DNA of 11,282 bases from Sulfidibacterium sp964588415 (GTDB lineage Bacteria; Bacteroidota; Bacteroidia; Bacteroidales; F082). Below are positions 1-6,372 of the stretch, one piece after another (within the stretch, counting starts at the first letter, position 1; each line of letters begins with the position of its first letter). Location: contig CAZPPK010000095.1 of the NCBI GenBank assembly GCA_964588415.1, positions 1 to 11,282 on the forward strand, written 5' to 3'. Made by a program: the position numbers and the translations under genes. The notes beneath the pieces are model-generated. The model had not been told where the DNA came from, did not search any database, and was given only the letters and a program-made list of their open reading frames with translations.

Positions 1-2
1 GG

Positions 3-185
3 TCAGAAAGGGCCATTAGAAATGTAAAGGTAAAAATGAAAATCTCAAATCAGTTTAAGACGATTGACTTTGCAAACCACTATGCTGTTATCAGGTCTGT
101 GATTGACACAAGCCTGAAAAATTCTCAAAATGTTTTTAATATGCTATCGTGTTTGGCTAATCAAAATTTAATTCCTGCTGAGTAG
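3..185 (+). CDS. IS66-like transposase, C-terminal end only (cut by window edge)
   Basis: An open frame enters from the left edge and ends at TAG 183-185, giving about 60 residues that begin SERAIRNVKVKMKIS. The pattern ERxIRxxKVKxKISxxF, then FAxxRSVIDT about 25 residues later, matches my memory of the extreme C-terminus of IS66-type (TnpC, DDE) transposases, where the segment follows the last catalytic glutamate. The catalytic residues would lie left of the window and cannot be checked. In this family the canonical glycine of KISGxF is common; here it is Asn (KISNQF). No terminal inverted repeat can be assigned in the 76 bases between this stop and the next gene, so it is unclear whether the element is intact. 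Another DDE transposase family is possible. Confidence 0.62.
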   Translation, partial: SERAIRNVKVKMKISNQFKTIDFANHYAVIRSVIDTSLKNSQNVFNMLSCLANQNLIPAE

Positions 186-261
186 TAACAAGTTCTTAGA
201 TTTCGTTCAGGAATTAGAAATATTTACAGACCAACATCGTTAATCTTTAAATTGATATCTT

Positions 262-756
262 ATGAAGAAGACATTGCTTTTAGTTAGTTTTTTGATGGTC
301 AGCGTTTTTACATTAGCACAAGTGGCCGATTCTGCCTCATATCCTGTAGGGAAAGCTCCTTTAAACAAAGGAGATAAACAGCTCAACTTCGGCCTGGGTT
401 TGAACGCAGACGGGCTCCCTGTTTATGCTCAACTGGATTTTGCAGTAAATCCTGATATTACAGTCAGCCCGATGGCGGCATTAACAGCAGGTAATTCTTA
501 CAGTTTTATGACAATAGGTGTTCACAGTGATTATCATTTTAACAGCCTGTTGAACATTCCTCCTAATTGGGATTTCTACGCCGGAGTAAATCTTGGTTTC
601 CGGTTTTATCTGGGTCAGGGCAGTGGTACCAGTCCTTTGGTTCTAGGCCTTCAAATGGGCGGGCGATATTACTGGAATTCCCGATGGGGTATCAACCTGG
701 AATTTGGCGGAGGTGCCGGATTCGGAAGCCGCATAGGAGTTTCCAGAAAACTTTAG
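262..756 (+). CDS. Small outer-membrane beta-barrel protein
   Basis: A complete 164-residue secreted protein of unknown specific role. Residues 1-20 form a classic signal peptide: KK, then a hydrophobic run LLLVSFLMVSVF, ending TLAQ, the usual Bacteroidota cleavage context; there is no lipobox Cys. The mature part alternates polar and aromatic/hydrophobic residues in short strands separated by Gly/Asn turns (LNFGLGLNADGLPVYAQLDF, YAGVNLGFRFYLG, LVLGLQMGGRYYW, WGINLEFGGG). It ends GSRIGVSRKL, resembling a closing strand, although the last residue is Leu rather than the more usual Phe. Size and pattern fit an 8-stranded barrel of the OmpA/OmpW-like size class. It lies directly after a transposase gene end, and its stop is 2 bases from the stop of the convergent symporter gene. 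Function in the envelope (adhesion, small-molecule passage) cannot be deduced. Confidence 0.8.
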   Translation: MKKTLLLVSFLMVSVFTLAQVADSASYPVGKAPLNKGDKQLNFGLGLNADGLPVYAQLDFAVNPDITVSPMAALTAGNSYSFMTIGVHSDYHFNSLLNIPPNWDFYAGVNLGFRFYLGQGSGTSPLVLGLQMGGRYYWNSRWGINLEFGGGAGFGSRIGVSRKL

Positions 757-758
757 TT

Positions 759-2063
759 TCACTGATTGGCCACGGCAAGGTCAATTTCATCTTCACCCGA
801 TGCAACAATGCTGGCGACCGTGGTGTCACCCGTGACGTTTACGGCTGTCCGTAACATGTCCAAAGGCCTGTCCACGGCAAAGATCAGCGCAATACCTTCG
901 GTAGGAATTCCAACAGCAGTAAGAACAATGACGAGCATGACTATTCCTGCGCCGGGCACGGCAGCCGAGCCGATAGAAGCCAACGTGGCAGTGACGATAA
1001 TGGTAAGCTGTTGTGCCAGACCGAGATGCATGCCATAAACCTGAGCTAAAAACACAGCAGCAACCGCCTGGTAAAGAGATGTTCCGTCCATGTTGACCGT
1101 AGCTCCCAAAGGAAGTATAAAACTGGCAGTTTCATTGGAAATCCCAAGTTTTTCTTCTGCTGTTTCCATGGTAAAGGGAAGCGTAGCAGCGCTCGAACTG
1201 GTAGAAAAAGCCAGCAACTGAACAGGTGTCAGCGCTTTGAAAAATTTTCCCAATTTCACTTTGGTAAAAACCCGGATAAAAATCGGGTAGATCACAAATA
1301 TCATGATCAGCAAACCCAGAATCACCGTAAGGGCATACAACGCCAAAGCTCCGAAAAGTGAAAGGGTGTCTTTCGGATGGGTACCGGCAACATCCACAAT
1401 TAAAGCAGCTAAAAGAGCGAAGACACCGTAGGGTGCACTCTTCATGATGATGTCTATGAGCTTTAGTACGATCTCGTTCAGGCTGATGATGAAAGTTTTT
1501 ACGGGTTTTACCCTTTCCGCCGGCAAAAGTACCATGGCTATCCCGAACAGAATGGAAAAGAAAATAACCTGAAGCATCTTCGTGTTGTCAGTCAGCGATC
1601 TGAAAATATTGGAAGGCACCACATCCACAATGGGCTGTAACGGCGACTCTTTTTTCAGGCCTTCAGCCTGCGATTTTTGTTGCGCCATGTTCTGAGCATA
1701 TTTCTGGTTGAATTCCATCGCCTTTTCCTCCGGAAAAACTTTTCCCGGATCAGTAAGGTTAACAAGCACCAGCCCCACACTAATGGCTATTACTGTGGTC
1801 AGAATATATAATCCGAGTGTTTTGAATCCGATTCTCGAAAGTTTGGAAACATCGGTCAGGCTGCTTACTCCACTAATTAACGAAACAACAATTAAGGGAA
1901 CAGCAATCAGTTTCAGCAGGTTGATGAAAATAGTTCCCCACGGTTTGATGTAAAAATCTGTAAACTCAATCCATTGAAAATGAACTGCCATCAAACCCCA
2001 GACGATGCCCAGAGCCATCCCGATAAGAATCTTCCAGTGGAAAGCGATTTTTCTTTTCTTCAT
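759..2063 (-). CDS. Dicarboxylate/amino acid:cation symporter (DAACS/SLC1 family)
   Basis: A 434-residue inner-membrane secondary transporter of the family including GltPh, GltP and DctA, moving acidic amino acids or C4-dicarboxylates with Na+ or H+. All hallmark motifs of the transport core are visible: the HP1 serine-rich tip SSS at 289-291 followed by AATLP, the TM7 motif NMDGT at 324-328, the HP2 tip around GSAAVPGAGI (365-374), and the TM8 substrate motif with D398, D402, R405, N409 and D413. By alignment with GltPh, R405 matches Arg397, which binds the substrate side-chain carboxylate, so an acidic substrate is likely; Asp versus Glu versus dicarboxylate cannot be told apart. The loop after TM3 (about 104-150) is long and charged, rich in K, E and Q. 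ATG is the first codon after a stretch bearing a TAnnTTTG element. The gene is divergent from pfkA and convergent with the barrel gene. Confidence 0.93.
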   Translation of the reverse strand: MKKRKIAFHWKILIGMALGIVWGLMAVHFQWIEFTDFYIKPWGTIFINLLKLIAVPLIVVSLISGVSSLTDVSKLSRIGFKTLGLYILTTVIAISVGLVLVNLTDPGKVFPEEKAMEFNQKYAQNMAQQKSQAEGLKKESPLQPIVDVVPSNIFRSLTDNTKMLQVIFFSILFGIAMVLLPAERVKPVKTFIISLNEIVLKLIDIIMKSAPYGVFALLAALIVDVAGTHPKDTLSLFGALALYALTVILGLLIMIFVIYPIFIRVFTKVKLGKFFKALTPVQLLAFSTSSSAATLPFTMETAEEKLGISNETASFILPLGATVNMDGTSLYQAVAAVFLAQVYGMHLGLAQQLTIIVTATLASIGSAAVPGAGIVMLVIVLTAVGIPTEGIALIFAVDRPLDMLRTAVNVTGDTTVASIVASGEDEIDLAVANQ

Positions 2064-2112
2064 AACGAACGAATCGGGTAAATTTAAAGAGGGAAAAATC
2101 CCAAGAAAGTAT

Positions 2113-2120
2113 CAAAATTA
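2113..2120 (-). promoter_or_regulatory. Candidate -7 promoter element for the symporter gene
   Basis: Read on the minus strand this is TAATTTTG, an exact match to the Bacteroidota -7 consensus TAnnTTTG. It would start transcription near 2106, giving a 5' leader of roughly 43 bases. No TTG at the usual -33 spacing is seen, so support rests on the -7 match and position. Confidence 0.5.
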
Positions 2121-2121
2121 G

Positions 2122-2129
2122 TAAATTTG
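2122..2129 (+). promoter_or_regulatory. Candidate -7 promoter element for pfkA
   Basis: TAAATTTG matches the Bacteroidota -7 consensus TAnnTTTG exactly and sits 29 bases before the pfkA ATG, so the leader would be about 20-25 bases. It lies one base from the oppositely oriented element for the symporter gene. A matching -33 TTG is not evident. Confidence 0.5.
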
Positions 2130-2158
2130 TTTATTATTGAGTTTTTAAATCAAGAAAC

Positions 2159-3193
2159 ATGGCAAAGCCGAAAAAAATAGGGATCTTAACGGCCGGAGGA
2201 GATTGCCCCGGACTGAATGCCGCCATCCGGGGCGTTGGCAAGACTGCGATTTTAAAGTATGGAATGGAAATGGTAGGAATTTCCTCAGGCTATTTGGGGC
2301 TTTTGGAAAAAGACTACATCTCTCTGGAGGAATCAGCCCTTTCGGGAATTTTGACCCTTGGCGGGACGATTTTGGGTACATCAAGGGAAAAACCTTTTAA
2401 AAAGATGCATCAACTGGCCAACAAAAAACCGGAATTGATCAAGAAAAATTATATTGAAGCAGGCTTTGATGCGATAGTCTGCATCGGCGGAAACGGAACC
2501 ATGAATACCGCCGCATTGTTGTCCGAACAAGGGCTTAATGTCATAGGGATTCCCAAAACTATAGATAATGATGTTTGGGGAACCGAACAATCTTTTGGAT
2601 TTGATTCAGCATTGCTTATTGCAACAGATGCCATCGACCGGCTTCATTCAACGGCAAACTCCCACAAACGTATCATGGTGATAGAAGTCATGGGGCATCG
2701 TGCCGGATGGCTGGCATTGTATGCCGGAATTGCCGGGGGTGGCGATGTGATCCTGATCCCCGAATTGGGTTACGACATGAAGACGGTGAATAAATATCTG
2801 AAAAAAAGATTAAAATCAGGGAAACCTTATTCCATCGTTGTGGTAGCTGAAGGCATCAAAAAACCGCAAAATACATCTGCGGCAGCATATATTGCAAGTA
2901 AAATCGAAGATGGGGTGGGCGTGGAAACGCGAAACACAATTTTGGGATACATCCAGCGGGGCGGAAGCCCTTCGCCCATGGACCGGATTCTGGCTTCTAG
3001 GTATGGCGCTCGTGCCGTGGATTTGATTGCCGATGGAGATTACGGTAAAATGGTGATGAAAAAAGGAGTGGTTATCAGCGATTTGCCTTTGAGCGAAGTG
3101 GGCGGAAAACTCCATCTGGTGCCGGAAGATCATCCTCTGATCGAAAGGGCACGGGGCTTTGGTGTGTGTTTCGGCGATCCATTATCCGAATGA
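2159..3193 (+). CDS. pfkA: 6-phosphofructokinase (mixed-type / group III-like)
   Basis: A 344-residue cytoplasmic phosphofructokinase, phosphorylating fructose 6-phosphate to fructose 1,6-bisphosphate at the committed step of glycolysis. Visible motifs: N-terminal GGDCPGLN (13-20), GTSR (73-76), the phosphoryl-donor loop GGNGT (110-114), the catalytic PKTIDND (132-138, with D136 as the presumed base), GFDSA (147-151), MGHRAGW (178-184), AEG (230-232) and IQRGGSPSPMDR (265-276). The donor loop has Gly at 113, where ATP enzymes have Gly and PPi enzymes Asp, but PKTIDND carries Lys where E. coli PfkA has Gly; Gly plus Lys is the mixed pattern of group III enzymes. The usual metal-binding Asp of GGDG is Asn112. 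The donor is therefore probably ATP, but PPi use is not excluded. Length fits the family. The ATG lies 29 bases after a TAnnTTTG element; no Shine-Dalgarno is evident. Confidence 0.95.
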   Translation: MAKPKKIGILTAGGDCPGLNAAIRGVGKTAILKYGMEMVGISSGYLGLLEKDYISLEESALSGILTLGGTILGTSREKPFKKMHQLANKKPELIKKNYIEAGFDAIVCIGGNGTMNTAALLSEQGLNVIGIPKTIDNDVWGTEQSFGFDSALLIATDAIDRLHSTANSHKRIMVIEVMGHRAGWLALYAGIAGGGDVILIPELGYDMKTVNKYLKKRLKSGKPYSIVVVAEGIKKPQNTSAAAYIASKIEDGVGVETRNTILGYIQRGGSPSPMDRILASRYGARAVDLIADGDYGKMVMKKGVVISDLPLSEVGGKLHLVPEDHPLIERARGFGVCFGDPLSE

Positions 3194-3210
3194 GGAACTA
3201 AATTACTTTG

Positions 3211-3227
3211 ATCGCTTGTGGTGCGAT
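3211..3227. terminator. Weak hairpin between convergent pfkA and the GDCCVxC gene
   Basis: ATCGC (3211-3215) can pair with GCGAT (3223-3227) around a 7-base loop, 17 bases after the pfkA stop and just beyond the stop of the convergent small gene. There is no good T-run on either side, so it is only a tentative bidirectional terminator. Confidence 0.25.
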
Positions 3228-3230
3228 GGT

Positions 3231-3445
3231 TCATTCACAGCAATTGCACTTTCCACTCTCCTGCATGGGCGGGCATTTCTCTGACCCGTACGAACAAAAA
3301 ACACAGCAGTCGCCTTCTTTGGGTTTTAAAAGTTCTCCGCAGTGTGTGCAGTCATAAAAAAACTGGCATGTATCGGTCGGTATGGTTTCTTCTTTGCTAA
3401 ATCCGCAAAACGATAGGTTATGATAGATTGGAGATGTATTCCCAC
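3231..3445 (-). pseudogene. Frameshifted GDCCVxC-family small cysteine-rich protein
   Basis: On the minus strand one frame starts at GTG 3445 and reads GIHLQSIIT, the expected N-terminus of the small GDCCVxC proteins (pattern IxLxSxITCPxCG). After ACC (3418-3416) only five bases, TATCG (3415-3411), precede TTT TGC GGA, where six coding for Cys-Pro would be expected. The second frame then reads CGFSKEETIPTDTCQFF, followed by YDCTHCGELLKPKEG, GDCCVFCSYG at the family signature, KCPP, and a C-terminal KCNCCE before TGA at 3233-3231. The first frame runs into TAA at 3328. The total, 215 bases, is one short of 72 codons. Besides the lost base, the first Cys of the leading CPxC pair would be Tyr. 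The family, named for this motif and including selenoprotein members, is of unknown function, likely metal- or thiol-linked. Real decay is favoured, but a sequencing error is possible. The product length otherwise fits the family. Confidence 0.72.
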
Positions 3446-3469
3446 AGATATTTTGGGCTGAATTTGTGA

Positions 3470-4273
3470 TTATTCAAATTTTTTGGCTTTGTTCCAGTAA
3501 GTATCCATTTCCTCCAGGTTCATTTCTTCAATGGATTTTCCGTCTTTCAGCGATTCGGTTTCTATAAACTGGAAACGCCTGATAAACTTACGGTTAGTAC
3601 GCTCCAAAGCATCGTCGGGATTAATGCCAATGTAGCGTGCATAGTTGGTCAGGGCAAAAAGCAGATCGCCGAATTCGTCTTCGATGCGGTTTTGAGAGAC
3701 ATTGTTTTCCACTTCTTCTCTCAGTTCCTGAAGCTCTTCCATCACCTTATCCCAAACCTGCTGACGGTGTGCCCACTGAAATCCAACTCCTTTTACTTTT
3801 TCCTGCATCCGGTAAGCTTTCAGTAAGGACGGCAACGAATTGGGAACGCCGGAAAGTACTGATTTCTTGCCTTCTTTTAACTTGAGCTTTTCCCAGTTTT
3901 CTGCTACTTCGTCCGCATTGGCTGCTTCCACATCTCCGTAAATGTGGGGATGCCGGTAAACAAGTTTGTCCGAAATCCCGTCTAGCACATCTTTGATGTC
4001 GAAGGCTTTTTTCTCAGAACCGATTTTCGCATAAAAAACCAGGTGCATCATCAAATCTCCGAGCTCTTCCCGGATATCATCCAGGTTATTTTCCAGGATG
4101 GCATCCGAAAGTTCGTAAACTTCTTCCAAGGTCAGGTATCGAAGGCTGTTGAGTGTTTGTCTTTTGTCCCACGGACAACCTGTACGCAGATCATCCATAA
4201 TATCAAGCAGACGCCCGAAAGCGGCTATTTTTTCTTCCCGGGTAGCGCCGTAGGTCTTGTCGTTACTTTTCAC
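3470..4273 (-). CDS. mazG: Nucleoside triphosphate pyrophosphohydrolase MazG
   Basis: A 267-residue cytoplasmic enzyme hydrolysing (d)NTPs to NMP plus pyrophosphate, taken to clean up non-canonical nucleotides and affect (p)ppGpp-linked stress. Two tandem MazG helical domains are visible. The N-terminal domain has CPWDKRQT (33-40), EEVYEL (50-55) and EELGDL (69-74). The C-terminal domain has GVGFQW (162-167), MEELQEL (178-184) and DEFGDLLFA (199-207). The paired ExxE and ExxD acidic residues bind Mg2+ and both domains retain them, with length matching E. coli MazG (263 aa). The start is GTG at 4273-4271; an in-frame TAA lies five codons upstream with no ATG between, so GTG is the only plausible start. 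An out-of-frame ATG overlaps it (ATGTG). The gene is downstream of ahcY on the same strand but separated by a hairpin-rich 161 bases, so it is probably a separate unit. Confidence 0.95.
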   Translation of the reverse strand: MKSNDKTYGATREEKIAAFGRLLDIMDDLRTGCPWDKRQTLNSLRYLTLEEVYELSDAILENNLDDIREELGDLMMHLVFYAKIGSEKKAFDIKDVLDGISDKLVYRHPHIYGDVEAANADEVAENWEKLKLKEGKKSVLSGVPNSLPSLLKAYRMQEKVKGVGFQWAHRQQVWDKVMEELQELREEVENNVSQNRIEDEFGDLLFALTNYARYIGINPDDALERTNRKFIRRFQFIETESLKDGKSIEEMNLEEMDTYWNKAKKFE

Positions 4274-4288
4274 ATCAAATATTTTTTA

Positions 4289-4296
4289 CAAAAATA
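4289..4296 (-). promoter_or_regulatory. Candidate -7 promoter element for mazG
   Basis: On the minus strand this reads TATTTTTG, matching TAnnTTTG. Transcription would start close to 4282, leaving a leader of under about 12 bases before the GTG start. No -33 TTG is seen at the usual distance. AT-rich sequence makes a chance match possible. Confidence 0.38.
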
Positions 4297-4302
4297 GGAC
4301 TA

Positions 4303-4319
4303 TTCCCGTTTACCGGGAA
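4303..4319. repeat. Perfect 6-bp hairpin upstream of mazG
   Basis: TTCCCG (4303-4308) pairs perfectly with CGGGAA (4314-4319) around a 5-base loop. On the minus strand it is followed after a few bases by a T-rich stretch, so it could be the terminator of the upstream ahcY transcript, or a regulatory stem just upstream of the mazG promoter element. Confidence 0.4.
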
Positions 4320-4350
4320 AATGGATTTTAATCTCTATGGGTAAATTCTC

Positions 4351-4364
4351 CGCCACTTGTGGCG
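4351..4364. repeat. GC hairpin in the ahcY-mazG gap
   Basis: CGCCAC (4351-4356) and GTGGCG (4359-4364) are perfect complements; sterically this is a 5-bp stem with loop CTTG. It is one of three hairpins between ahcY and mazG. The flank TTCTCCGCC resembles, in inverted orientation, the flank of the hairpin at 4393-4413, suggesting that the two belong to one larger palindromic unit. Confidence 0.45.
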
Positions 4365-4392
4365 AATAAAAAAATATTTTCCGCTAATAATA

Positions 4393-4413
4393 CCCCGTCT
4401 GCTTGCGGCGGGG
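4393..4413. terminator. GC-rich hairpin downstream of ahcY
   Basis: CCCCGTC (4393-4399) pairs with GGCGGGG (4407-4413), seven pairs including one G-T on the plus strand, around a 7-base loop. It lies 21 bases after the ahcY stop in the direction of ahcY transcription. On that strand one pair becomes A-C, and the following TATTATT is a poor T-run, so the terminator role is tentative; it may instead be part of a dispersed palindromic repeat. Confidence 0.4.
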
Positions 4414-4434
4414 AGATTCATTTAAACGAACATT

Positions 4435-5889
4435 TTAATAGCGATAATGGTCGGGTTTGTAAGGACCTTCAGCTTTTATGCCAAGATAAGCAGCCTGTTC
4501 GGAAGAGAGTTTGGTCAGTTTCACACCCAGTTTTTCAAGGTGCAAACGGGCTACTTCTTCATCAAGATATTTGGGTAGGCGGTAAACATCTACCTGGTAC
4601 TCATTTCTTTTGTGCCACAAGTTCATCTGAGCCAACGTTTGGTTGGTAAACGAGTTGCTCATCACAAAGGAAGGATGTCCGGTAGCGCAACCGAGGTTCA
4701 CCAGGCGGCCTTCTGCCAACAGGTATATGCAATGTCCGTCAGGGAAAACATATTTGTCAACCTGAGGTTTCACATTGATCTTTTTAATTCCGGGGAAACT
4801 GTCTAGTTGGGAAACCTGAATTTCATTGTCGAAATGGCCGATGTTGCAGACAATGGCTTCGTCTTTCATGGCAGCCATGTGCTCAATGGTAATGATGTCG
4901 CGATTTCCGGTGGTGGTCACAAAAATATTGCCTTCTTTCACGGCTACTTCCATGGTGGTTACTTCAAAACCTTCCATCGAAGCCTGCAAAGCACAGATGG
5001 GATCAATTTCGGTAACGATCACGCGGGCGCCGTAAGATTTCATGGATTTGGCAGAGCCTTTTCCCACATCACCATATCCGGCAACCACCACCACTTTTCC
5101 GGCAATCATCACATCGGTAGCTCTTTTAATTCCGTCGGCCAGCGACTCGCGGCATCCGTAAAGGTTATCAAATTTAGATTTGGTCACCGAGTCATTCACG
5201 TTGATAGCAGGAATGAGCAGCGTTCCGTTTTCTTTCATCTGGTACAAACGATGAACGCCGGTGGTGGTTTCCTCTGAAACGCCTTTCCATTCTTTCACGG
5301 TGTTGTGCCATTTGTCGGGTTCCTGAGCCAGGGTCTCTTTTAAGATGTTCAGAATCTCTGTTTCTTCAAGGCTGGTAGCTTCCACATTCAGGGTTGATGA
5401 ATCTTCTTCTGCTGCATAGCCTTTGTGGATCAGCAAAGTAGCATCACCACCATCATCTACGATCAGGTTCGGACCTTTTCCTTCCGGGAAAGTCAATGCC
5501 TGCTTGGTGCACCACCAGTATTCTTTTAAGGATTCGCCTTTCCAGGCAAACACAGGAACACCCTGGGGATTTTCCGGAGTTCCGTTTTTTCCGACAGCAA
5601 TGGCAGAAGCAGCATGATCCTGTGTGGAAAAGATATTACAACTGGCCCAACGCACATCAGCACCAAGCTCTGTAAGGGTTTCAATCAGCACAGCCGTTTG
5701 AATGGTCATGTGCAATGAGCCGGTAATTCGTGCTCCTTTTAAAGGTTTGGAAGCACCGTATTTTTCCCTGAGCGACATAAGCCCGGGCATTTCTTTTTCG
5801 GCAATTTCTATTTCTTTCCGGCCCCAGTCGGATAGATGAAGGTCAGCAACTTTATATTCCAATTGAGTTAAGGTTTTTGTATCAGACAT
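4435..5889 (-). CDS. ahcY: Adenosylhomocysteinase (SAH hydrolase)
   Basis: A 484-residue NAD-dependent cytoplasmic enzyme that reversibly splits S-adenosylhomocysteine into homocysteine and adenosine, removing the product inhibitor of methyltransferases. Visible motifs: GSLHMTIQTAVL (57-68) at the substrate site, the STQDHAA loop (88-94), DDGGDAT (145-151), the NAD-binding GYGDVGKG (271-278), the NIGHFDNEI stretch (349-357) and the hallmark C-terminal KPDHYRY. A lysine/glutamate-rich insert of about 40 residues after residue 155 is typical of bacterial and plant enzymes. The frame stays open upstream to 6033, but those 48 residues are unlike the family, overlap a promoter element and precede the typical MSDTK start, so ATG 5889 was chosen. 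The gene diverges from metH; its homocysteine product is the MetH substrate. Confidence 0.96.
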   Translation of the reverse strand: MSDTKTLTQLEYKVADLHLSDWGRKEIEIAEKEMPGLMSLREKYGASKPLKGARITGSLHMTIQTAVLIETLTELGADVRWASCNIFSTQDHAASAIAVGKNGTPENPQGVPVFAWKGESLKEYWWCTKQALTFPEGKGPNLIVDDGGDATLLIHKGYAAEEDSSTLNVEATSLEETEILNILKETLAQEPDKWHNTVKEWKGVSEETTTGVHRLYQMKENGTLLIPAINVNDSVTKSKFDNLYGCRESLADGIKRATDVMIAGKVVVVAGYGDVGKGSAKSMKSYGARVIVTEIDPICALQASMEGFEVTTMEVAVKEGNIFVTTTGNRDIITIEHMAAMKDEAIVCNIGHFDNEIQVSQLDSFPGIKKINVKPQVDKYVFPDGHCIYLLAEGRLVNLGCATGHPSFVMSNSFTNQTLAQMNLWHKRNEYQVDVYRLPKYLDEEVARLHLEKLGVKLTKLSSEQAAYLGIKAEGPYKPDHYRY

Positions 5890-5915
5890 AATGTTTGATG
5901 TATTGAAAATTTTCG

Positions 5916-5923
5916 CAAAAATA
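5916..5923 (-). promoter_or_regulatory. Candidate -7 promoter element for ahcY
   Basis: On the minus strand this reads TATTTTTG, matching TAnnTTTG, 26 bases before the ahcY ATG. A start near 5909 would give a leader of about 20 bases and would exclude the upstream extension of the reading frame. No -33 TTG is clear. Confidence 0.45.
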
Positions 5924-6109
5924 AGAAATTTTTGGGTTGGTGATTCCCTGTCCAGCTCCTTTCGATAGATTGTTACGGAGTTATAAAATATAGGTTTATT
6001 ACACCTGAAAAAAACAAACGTTTGCTGTTGCATATTTTGATGTATGAAATTTAACCAACGTTATCATTTAAACCGGCTCAGATTGAACCGGATATCCAAT
6101 AATTTTTTT

Positions 6110-6117
6110 TACTTTTG
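6110..6117 (+). promoter_or_regulatory. Candidate -7 promoter element for metH
   Basis: TACTTTTG matches TAnnTTTG. A TTG at 6083-6085 is a possible -33 element, though the 24-base spacer is slightly longer than the usual 17-23. Transcription from about 6123 would place the whole SAM aptamer in the leader RNA and give a leader of about 280 bases. Confidence 0.5.
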
Positions 6118-6158
6118 TCACAGTAATTCAAATCCTTCCTCTTTGGTAAGGTATTTTG

Positions 6159-6269
6159 ATTTATGTAGAAGGGTGGAGAGATTAGGCTCTGCGAATCCCT
6201 GGCAACCTACCTGGTAAAGGAAAAGGTGCCAATACCTAACCTGTTCGTTTTGGATGGGAAATAATAAAT
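6159..6269 (+). ncRNA. SAM-I (S-box) riboswitch upstream of metH
   Basis: The conserved core is easy to read: GGGTGGAGAGA near 6171, CCCTGGCAACC near 6197 and AAGGTGCCAA near 6223, the S-box signature. Pairings that fit the SAM-I fold are all present. P1 is ATTTAT 6159-6164 with ATAAAT 6264-6269. P2 is GGG 6171-6173 with CCC 6197-6199 and AGAG 6177-6180 with CTCT 6187-6190. P3 is ACCT 6205-6208 with AGGT 6224-6227. The pseudoknot is TTAGG 6182-6186 in the P2 loop with CCTAA 6235-6239. P4, within about 6236-6258, is the weakest. S-boxes typically switch off methionine biosynthesis genes when SAM binds, which suits metH. The mode of control is not evident: no stem followed by a T-run is seen in the 135-base leader after the aptamer, so translational control or Rho-linked termination is possible. 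Confidence 0.88.
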
Positions 6270-6352
6270 TAATGCGCTTACTCATGAAGAACAAGATGTA
6301 CTTTTATCATTATTTCACGGTTTAAATTTTAGGCGAACCGGTGATGGGATTT

Positions 6353-6372
6353 CAGGGTGCTTAGCTGCCCTG
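6353..6372 (+). promoter_or_regulatory. Hairpin in the metH leader, possible expression platform
   Basis: CAGGG (6353-6357) pairs with CCCTG (6368-6372), extended by GC 6359-6360 with GC 6364-6365. It sits 32 bases before the metH ATG. The CAGGG arm is also complementary to CCCTG at 6197-6201 in the aptamer P2/core, so an alternative long-range pairing is conceivable. No T-run follows. Confidence 0.35.

Noticed and set aside
567..854. 95-codon plus-strand frame spanning the convergent gene ends
   Set aside because: It overlaps the barrel gene in another frame and the symporter gene antisense, with no family resemblance.
3218..3400. 60-codon plus-strand frame after pfkA
   Set aside because: It is antisense to the GDCCVxC coding signal, which explains the sequence better.
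4807..5277. 156-codon plus-strand open frame opposite ahcY
   Set aside because: It lies wholly antisense to a strongly conserved gene, and its His/Gly/Phe-rich composition is typical of a shadow frame.
5890..6033. 48-residue N-terminal extension of ahcY
   Set aside because: It does not resemble the family, overlaps the likely promoter element, and ATG 5889 gives the standard N-terminus.
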